A stretch of 64,000 bases of DNA, from positions 992,001-1,056,000 of the forward strand of contig JALIRH010000110.1 of the NCBI GenBank assembly GCA_023055505.1. The letters run 5' to 3'. Positions 57,573-64,000 of the stretch are shown here, in pieces. Both the position numbers and the translations under genes were made by a program. The stretch is from Callipepla californica brunnescens (Eukaryota; Chordata; Aves; Galliformes; Odontophoridae). Below the pieces are notes generated by a model, which worked only from the letters and a program-made list of their open reading frames with translations, was not told the origin of the DNA and searched no databases. The stretch's first letter is position 1. Each line of letters starts with the position of its first letter.

Positions 57573-58807
57573 ATTTTTTCAAAGGTATGAACTACCCCAT
57601 ACGCGTATCTAGAATCTGTATAAATAGTCCCAATTTTTCCCTTTAACATCTGTGAGGCTCTAAGGACTGCATATAATTTACAAGCCTGAGCTGACCATGT
57701 TCTATCCAATGGTCCTGATTCAATTACTGTAAGCGTTTTTCCATTTATTATAGCATACCTTGATTTGCGTTTTCCTTCTACTATGCGGGATGAGCCATCT
57801 ACAAATAACTTTTCCCCTTCTGATAATTCCTCCTCCTCTAAGTCCTCCCGTGTTTTAACTTGCTGTTCTATGCACTGAATACAGTTATGGGTTAACCCTT
57901 CATCTGGTTCTCCATATAAAAATTGAGCAAGATTTTGCAAACTTGTAGTCTCTATTTCTAATTTAGGAGAATGTATTAGAATCCCTTCATATTTCAATAG
58001 TCTAGTGTCTGTAATCCACTTATCTGCTCTTTGTTGTAATACTCCCCTCATGTTATGTGGAGTACACACTTTTAATTCACCTCCAAAAGTAATTTTCCCT
58101 GCTGCTTCTACTAACAGAGCCACAGCAACTATTGCTTGTAAACAAGTAGGCCACCCACGACTAATAGGGTCTAAGAGTTTTGAGAAATATCCTACTGGCT
58201 TTTTCTTCCCAGCCCATTCCTGGGTCAATACTCCAAAAGCAGTCCCTTCATCTGTATTCACAAAAAGGTAAAATGGTCTTTTTATATCAGGTAAGCTTAA
58301 TACTGGTGCATTAACAAGGTCTACTCTCAAATCCTCTAATCTTCGCTCATCTTCCTGACTCCACTTTACTAATCCATCTTGTACTAATTTCTGGTATAAA
58401 AACTTTACTTTACTGCTATCATTCTCAATCCATTGTCGACAATATTCTAGCAACCCTAAAATCTGTCTCACCTGCCTCTTACTCCTCGGGGCTTTTAAAG
58501 ATAAGATACCATTTACTCGTTCTGGGTCTAATTTCTTATTCCCCTTGCTTAACCAATGTCCCAAATATTTCACTTCTTCTTCTGTAAATTGTAATTTTGT
58601 CCTAGAAACTTTCAATCCCTTTGAACCCCAAAAATTTAGTAGTTTAATGCTCTCCTGTCTAACCATCTCCTCATTTGTTCCAGCTAATAGTAAGTCATCT
58701 ACATATTGTACTAAGGTTACTTGGGGGTTTGATTCATAAGTTTTTAGTACTTGCTCAAGGGCTTGTCCAAACAAATGAGGGGACTCTGTGAATCCCTGTG
58801 GGAGCAC
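57530..58807 (-). pseudogene. pol: Provirus reverse transcriptase and RNase H
   Basis: A 425-codon frame starting inside RT. LPQGFTESPHLFGQAL is the conserved palm segment of gamma-type RT, and LVQYVDDLLLAG the catalytic box. The thumb and connection follow (VRQILGLLEYCRQWI), then RNase H with LFVDGSSRI, a Glu in the SAQACKLYAVL region and IYTDSRYAYG. It ends at a frameshift at about 57,540. The first third of RT, including the first catalytic Asp, lies upstream in another frame. Confidence 0.95.
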
Positions 58808-58911
58808 TGTCCATCTAAGTTGTTGCTTTCTATGGGTGTTTGGATCTTCCCATTCAAAAGCAAAGTAATCTCTGCATTCTGTCTTCAGGGGGCAGGTCCA
58901 AAAAGCATCCT

Positions 58912-59379
58912 TTAAATCAATCTATACCATCTAGATTCTGGGCTTAATTGACTGAGTAGGGTATAGGGGTTTACCACTATTGGGAAGCGAGTAATTGTTC
59001 TTTTATTTATTTCTCTTAAGTCATGTACCAAACTGTATGTACCATCAGGTTTTTTAACAGGGAGTATGGGAGTGTTATAAGGAGACATACAAGGCTCTAA
59101 TAACACTTTAGATATTAACCTCTCAATTTCAGGTTGTAGCCCTAATTTGACTTCTTGTGAAATGGGGTATTGTTTTATCCTAACCGGGATTTCTGGGTTC
59201 TTTATAGTTACTTCAAAGGGTTCTATGTCTAACCTCCCTACCAATTCTGGAGTATACCAAACTTCTGGGTTAATTTTTGCCTCATCTTCTGTCATTAGAG
59301 TACATAACTTAATAGTTAATTCTTTATCTTTCACTTCTAAATTTATTCCTAACTCTACAATTAAGTCTCTCCCTAACAA
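58912..59379 (-). pseudogene. pol: Provirus protease end and RT N-terminus
   Basis: 155 codons. The opening MLGRDLIVELGI is the C-terminal G-R-D segment of a retroviral protease. From about residue 75 RT begins, with VRIKQYPISQEVKLGLQPEI, LPVKKPDGTYSLVHDLREIN and a premature stop just after SRWYRLI. The catalytic LKDAF-type segment comes immediately afterwards in a shifted frame, so an indel near 58,915-58,925 broke RT. Confidence 0.9.
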
Positions 59380-59449
59380 ATTATATCCTGCTTCAGGTAC
59401 TAATAAAAAGGATCCAACTCCAGAAGTATTAGGTGATTCTATTTCTACC

Positions 59450-59612
59450 TGCTTTATAACAGGTACTGCAAAAGGTTCCCCTTTAACTCCAACTAACCAT
59501 ATTTTTTTCCGAGGATAAAGAACACCCTCGTGGTAAACATTGAATAGTGGATCTTTCTGCCCCAGAATCTACTAAAAATTCTATTTCCTGACGCTGGGGA
59601 CCCAATTTCAAT
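59450..59612 (-). pseudogene. pro: Provirus protease active-site region
   Basis: A frame-broken segment with EFLVDSGAERSTI near 59,555-59,590: the Asp-Ser-Gly-Ala catalytic loop of a retroviral protease, followed by a Pro/Gly-containing strand. It lies directly after gag, as in gammaretroviruses, and is separated from the GRD segment by a frame change near 59,510-59,520. Confidence 0.75.
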
Positions 59613-59616
59613 TTTA

Positions 59617-60018
59617 TCAAGGGCTCCTTTCTCTCCTGGGTCCCCAGCACATAGAGCCCCTGACCCCCTCAGTCTTCTTTAAACATTTTCTCATCCTGAA
59701 TTCTTTTTTTACAGTCTTCATATGCCCCTTTTTCTGACAGTAGAAACATTCTACCATCCTCATATTTCTAGATCTCGTCTGATTAGACTGAAACACACTC
59801 CCTGCCTGAGGAATATTCCCTCTTTTCTTTGTTTGAAACACCCCCTTCTGTCCTTCTCTTACCACAGCTGTCAAAAGTCTAGCCTGTCTTTTCTGAGTCT
59901 CTTCCTCTCTTCTTATGTACACTTTCTGGGCTTCTCTCAGCAATTCATCTAATCCTCTCTCCTGCCAATCCTCCAACTTTTCTAGTTTCTTTTGAATATC
60001 TGTCCAGGACTTAGCCAC
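59617..60018 (-). pseudogene. gag: Provirus gag: capsid end and nucleocapsid
   Basis: 133 codons following an in-frame TAG at 60,019-60,021. It starts with a charged helical stretch (LEKLEDWQERGLDELLREAQ) like the gamma-type gag region before nucleocapsid. The zinc knuckle region is VECFYCQKKGHMKTVKKEF: Cys, Cys and His are present, but the fourth ligand Cys is missing. The frame ends at 59,617, close to the protease. Confidence 0.85.
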
Positions 60019-60021
60019 AAA

Positions 60022-60474
60022 CTACGTTTTCAGGAGAGCTTGTCCTAAGGGGGTAGTAGGATCTAACCCTGAATATAACTGTAAATTTCTACGTAGTCTC
60101 TCTAACCACTCAGTAGGAGTTTTGTCCTTTTTCTGTTGCTCGCTAAAAGCCTTATTGATATTCTGTCCCCAAGGGACTGATTCTCTAATCCCTTGAATAA
60201 TAATAATTCGCAAGTCTGCCGTGTGAGTATGATGTTTCTGGTTCTGATTATCCCAATTGGGCCACTGTAAAGGCCACTTTATATCTGCTCCTGGACCAGC
60301 CTGGTGTTGCCAATCCCAAATTCGCATACCTGCTCTCCTGATCATATCCCTTTCTTCTACTGTAAATAGTATACTTAAGATTGCTTGTATTTCATCCCAG
60401 GTATAAAGGCTGGGACCTAAAAATTGATCTAGCCTCTCAGAGACCCCTAAAGGATCCTCTAACAAACTCCCCAT
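60022..60474 (-). pseudogene. gag: Provirus gag: capsid
   Basis: 150 codons with LGPSLYTWDEIQAILSILFT and the gamma-type major homology region around IRESVPWGQNINKAFSEQQK and TPTEWLERLRRNLQLYSGLD. The frame stops at an amber codon at 60,019-60,021, inside capsid and before nucleocapsid. It is therefore a gene-killing mutation and not the gag-pol readthrough codon. Confidence 0.9.
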
Positions 60475-60921
60475 CTCTTTTTTGAATTCTCTTACATCTC
60501 CTGAATTTAAGGGAACTGAAACATATCCAACTCCTGGGTTTGGTCCCCCAGTGGCTATGGGTATTTCTCTTAAAGGGAGAAGATTTCTTCCTCGACCCCT
60601 TTCCTGCCTAGCTTGCCTTCTAGTGGTTCTTCTAGGGAGATCTAGGGGTTCATCCCCTGAATCAGAATCAACCTGCTCCTCTGAGGGAGCTGTTGGATTC
60701 TGTTCAGGGGGAGCATAGGGTGGGGGTGGATAGTGTAAAATGTCCTCCTCTGTTGTATTCCTTTTTTTAACTAAAGGGAATACAAAGGTTTGAAAATCAG
60801 ATTCTATCCATAATTAGGCATACTCACTCTCTTCTAGATTAAAGGGCTGTTTTTCATTCACATAAGTATTCAAAGCCTGGCAAATCCGGTCCTCAAAGGA
60901 TCCGAATACAGGCCAGAACAA
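60475..60921 (-). pseudogene. gag: Provirus gag: p12-like proline-rich region
   Basis: Frame-interrupted sequence between matrix and capsid. In the minus-strand frame near 60,700-60,730 it encodes YPPPPYAP, a PPPY late-budding motif, followed by acidic and Arg-rich stretches as in the gamma-type region between matrix and capsid. A stop near 60,812 breaks it. Confidence 0.7.
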
Positions 60922-61119
60922 CTAATCTGCCTTTATCTGTTTTCCTTCCCACACTTCCATACAATAATGTACCATCTTCACCTTACTCTTTCCTTGTCTC
61001 AAAGGAGAATCACCCCAGTGTTCTAACATTAAACCTAGGGGACTTTCTAGCGGTATGTCTGGTAGCTTCACCTGCGAGCCACCCATGGGGCCAGAGGGCT
61101 TACTCTGACTCTGCCCCAT
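60922..61119 (-). pseudogene. gag: Provirus gag: matrix N-terminus
   Basis: The MGQSQSKPSG start at 61,119 has the Met-Gly myristoylation signal of gammaretroviral gag, and DIPLESPLGLMLEHWGDS resembles the beginning of gamma-type matrix. The frame continues upstream to 61,149, but the MGQ Met is the better start. It stops after 65 codons at 60,922, where matrix should go on. Confidence 0.85.
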
Positions 61120-61132
61120 CTTCCGGAGCACT

Positions 61133-61152
61133 CTCACACACACACACACACT
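61133..61152. repeat. (CA)n run in provirus leader
   Basis: About nine CA repeats just upstream of the gag start, in the untranslated leader. Confidence 0.95.
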
Positions 61153-61485
61153 CGCACCCCTCAGTCATGACCCACGCCCTCGCGGGCAATGGGAACTGCA
61201 CTACTAGAGGGTCCGCACTCGCTTTGCCCCTACGGGACGTCTCAGTCAGGTGTGCTCCGGGATACCCACCCTGACCGAACAGATCCATGCAAATACTTAC
61301 TCAATCCTGAGTCTTTGTTCGGGTCTTCGTGCACAAAAATTATGGGGTACTGCAATTTCTTTTGCTCGTTTACCAAATTTAGAGTTCGGAGCTACAGGTC
61401 TCTGCACAGGAATTACCCAGCCCAGGGGCCGTCCGGAGACGGGGCACCCCCCCTGGAGTGAGAATTCCACCACAGAATCACCTGG

Positions 61486-61503
61486 ATCTGAGTCATGGCA
61501 CCA
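61486..61503 (-). promoter_or_regulatory. Primer binding site, tRNA-His type
   Basis: TGGTGCCATGACTCAGAT begins three bases inside the 5' LTR. It matches the complement of the 3' end of vertebrate tRNA-His at about 16 of 18 positions (A for G at two sites). Confidence 0.8.
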
Positions 61504-61506
61504 AAT

Positions 61507-61992
61507 TGTTATAGGTGTGAAAAACGATACACACTGATCGTTGCCAATAGTAAGGAATTTATTAAGTAAGCAATAAACGAGCAAAACAGCACTGGGCAGC
61601 CTGGAGTCTCCGCTCCACCAAAGACACGCACCAGGGGCCTCCCAACCCCTCCTTTTTATTGTCTCTTATCTCTATATTCGTGTTTATCTTTTCTTTCTGG
61701 GCTGCACTGGCTGGTATTTGGGAGTCATCCTCTGTCTCCTTGCAGAGATGAATACTGCTTATTTCTCTTCTTTTCAGTTCCTTAGAAGGTCACTACTATC
61801 TGTGCAAGTATTAGAACAAGACGCTGTGGCTCCAATTTACAAAAACATTTATATATCTATTTTTAAGTCTTCTACAAACTACATAGTTCTAGGAGAAGGA
61901 AAAGAAAAACACACGGAAAGACACTGAGACATCTGTCTTGAGGCTGGTTTGATTAACAAGTATAGAAAGTACAGAACTCGATTTCTATCACA
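61507..61992 (-). repeat. Provirus 5' LTR
   Basis: 486 bp, starting TGTGATAGAAATC at 61,992 and ending CCTATAACA at 61,507. It is the same as the 3' LTR except for a few substitutions and the absence of 46 bp in U3. The TATA-like and AATAAA elements are in the same relative positions. Confidence 0.95.
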
Positions 61993-61997
61993 TTTCC
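61993..61997. repeat. Provirus target-site duplication TTTCC, right
   Basis: Matches 54,641-54,645 on the far side of the provirus. Confidence 0.8.
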
Positions 61998-64000
61998 CAC
62001 ATTATCAAGAAAGATTCACCATCTTATTACTAATAATCCCCAAGAATAATTCATGTACGTATTCACATATCTGCCAGGAATATTCAGTTATTCTTTAATA
62101 AAAAAGTAATTCCGCTGCTTCTGCTTTTATCCCTAATTATGAAAAATATGGTTCCTCGATTTTAGAATTATAATAAAAGCACCACCCAGGGCTGTTGGGG
62201 ATTTTCTCATTCCACACTGGAGCCATCCTTGAACAAATGCAAAGGAGCAATGCATCAAGTTGTGAGAAATCTTCACAGATAGTACCCAGAGAACAGACCT
62301 GCCTGTGTCCTTGGAGCATACCTTGGTGTAATACTTCAGTGAGAATTTATGCATGCAACCTTTCCTGATGAATTATAATGCATTTTCGTACAAATTCTGC
62401 CCTATTCCCTCTTCCTTAATATGAGCAGGATATACCCATTACAAATATTCTTGTTTTGTTCACTCTGAAGCATTTAACTTCATCATATAAGCTGCTCTGC
62501 ATTAGGGGAACATTACAAGTCTGCAGCCAGTCTTACCACAGCCTGTTGTTGGAAAAGCTGTGTTTACACTAAATGACTTCCAAAGCACAGAGAGGTTCAT
62601 ACTGCAGCTGCTTTGCATTGGGCACAGCCTCACAGTTGGCATTCATCTACACCACCACCAGCCACAGCAGCAGCCTGAAAGATTGATGAGTTCTACATCC
62701 ATGGCTGAACACTGTGGTCTTTCCTCCAAAGGATAAAAAAGTTTTACATGCATTTAGATCAAGGCAACTAAAGCTGTCACTAAATTCAATCTCACTGCAC
62801 TTTGCAGCACTTACTTTGACCTGATGATGCCAAAGTCGTCTGCAGGAAGAAGCACTATTGCCACAAAGGACAGGTCAAAGCAGCAAACGCACCTATGAAG
62901 TAGAAATCCCCCAGGTTGCCACAGCTGCCAGAGAAACACAGCTGTACCATGGGGAGAAGGGATGAAGGAGGGAAAGAGAAATGTACGGTATGCAGTTACC
63001 AACAGAGAAAAAAAAATAAATACTGTACTCAGACTGAAGTCGTTTCAGTAAAAATGTCTGTTCTAGGAGGACCTACTGCACCCGTTTAACAAGGTACCGG
63101 TAGGAAAAACGTCATGCTGCACAGCTGTTCCACAAGTAAAATGCCAAAGTCACCTCGTGCTGGCTTGCACAATGCTACGAAACCTATTCCAGGTCAAGCC
63201 CCATCCCAGGCAGTATCTGTCAGAATGTATCCAATATATTGGCTTGGGACATATCCAGGGGATTTTCACTTGACACAGAATAGGTCCAAGATGGCTAAAA
63301 CAAATACAGTCAATCACCCCCATGCATTACCGAATCCAAGTGCTCTAGATTCTTGCCAAGATAAAAGCGCTTTTCAGCCTCTCACAGGATTTTGGTTCAG
63401 CTTCAGCCCAGTACCTGCTGCAGCCACGTGAATTTTGGCTGGCACGGAGCCCAGAGGGAGCTCCCATCCTCCATGGGTAATCCTCTGCAGTCTCTCTCCC
63501 ACAGTACATTTATCAGCACGCTTTGCATGTCATGAAAACAATTCTTCAGCGTGCTGCATTAACTTCCCCTTGTATCTCGCAGATATGCTCTGAAAGAGCT
63601 GGAGAGGTGAGTCATCTTCCCCTGTCTGGTTTCTTCCCCAGCGATCTCTGCAGCACGAACTCAGTGTTATCATATAGAGGAAAAGGGGCACCTGAACAGC
63701 CATTACTTTCTGCAACGAGGTACTTATTTCTACAGGGGCTCCAATATAACAGCTAAACTGGATGACTTTGCTCTGTTTGTCAAATCGGAGCCCAGGACAG
63801 TGGAGCTTTGGGCTCTGAGCAGTTTGGATTTTCGCTTGTGTTTGATTTTCAGGTCATTACTGACATGGGTTCATAGTCGCAGAATCAGGTAATTTCAGAA
63901 GCCCTTCTACTAGATAGTAAGTAAATACATTATGGTTCTGCACGAAGGAATTGCATTATATTCCAAAAATCAATATCTGCGTAATTCTGAGGGCAAGAAC
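61998..64000. other. Unannotated stretch, continuation of the gene-poor tract
   Basis: The pre-insertion continuation of the DNA to the left of 54,640. No gene recognised. One exon-like 24-bp segment on the plus strand is listed separately. Confidence 0.4.
63583..63606 (+). CDS. Candidate 24-bp microexon, plus strand
   Basis: An acceptor AACTTCCCCTTGTATCTCGCAG and a GAG-GTGAGT donor, both close to consensus, bound 24 bases readable as YALKELER in one frame and ICSERAGE in another. It lies on the opposite strand to the other exon candidates in this tract, so it probably belongs to something else or to nothing. Confidence 0.15.

Larger units (their letters stand above)
54646..61992 (-). mobile_element. 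Complete gamma-like endogenous provirus, minus strand
   Basis: 7,347 bp with paired LTRs, 5-bp target duplication, primer binding site, gag, protease, RT, RNase H, integrase, an env remnant and a polypurine tract, in the standard order. A YVDD catalytic box, a single CCHC knuckle region, a MGQ gag start, a CX6CC-type TM motif and a His-tRNA-like primer site place it with gammaretrovirus-related class I ERVs. The LTRs differ at roughly eight positions in about 486 aligned bases plus one 46-bp indel, so the insertion is fairly young. Stops, frameshifts and loss of env SU make it defective. Confidence 0.95.

Overview
The window reads as vertebrate and very probably avian DNA, most likely from a galliform bird. 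The evidence is three CR1 LINE fragments with typical bird 3' ends, low gene density, a CpG-island first exon, vertebrate exons with GT-AG borders, C2H2 zinc-finger coding sequence, and several retrovirus-like elements of gamma-like and ERV-L-like type. No bacterial operons, CRISPR arrays, rRNA or tRNA genes were seen.

Layout. 1-4.5 kb: a GC-rich tandem repeat (unit about 82 bp) and unique-looking DNA that recurs, inverted, at 20.3-26.7 kb. 5.2-5.5 kb: probable solo LTR. 7.3-8.0 kb: CpG island with a first exon that I recognise as the long isoform of MCC, frameshifted in its EF-hand. 8.2-8.5 kb: CR1. 10.06-10.25 kb: one exon recognisable as RANBP2, in the same orientation. 10.3-16.5 kb: an ERV-L-like element on the minus strand, followed by a second 151-bp copy of the intron that precedes the RANBP2 exon. 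19.6-28.5 kb: a 5'-truncated gamma-like ERV on the minus strand (integrase end, env, 3' LTR), split inside env by a 6.4-kb insert made of the inverted repeat blocks and satellite. 29.8-30.4 kb: a truncated C2H2 zinc-finger ORF cut off by an LTR relic, a GAGTGGAGTG minisatellite and more satellite. 32-54.6 kb: a 22-kb tract without a convincing gene. It is A-rich on the plus strand and holds a few exon-like segments on the minus strand. 54.6-62.0 kb: a complete 7.35-kb gamma-like provirus on the minus strand with two LTRs, a 5-bp target duplication, a His-type primer binding site and broken gag, pol and env. 62-64 kb: unannotated.

Nothing in the window works as an operon. Its story is genome structure: host gene fragments (MCC exon 1, RANBP2 exon, zinc fingers) embedded in retroviral and satellite DNA, with inverted, permuted and tandem duplications. 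That pattern fits a repeat-rich avian region such as the W chromosome or other heterochromatin, but this is inference. The strongest candidate for something undescribed is the satellite-bearing 6.4-kb block. It sits inside the ERV env gene, appears flanked by TTAG on both sides, and is circularly permuted relative to the copy at the left end, as expected if a circular DNA or a tandem-array unit had been inserted.
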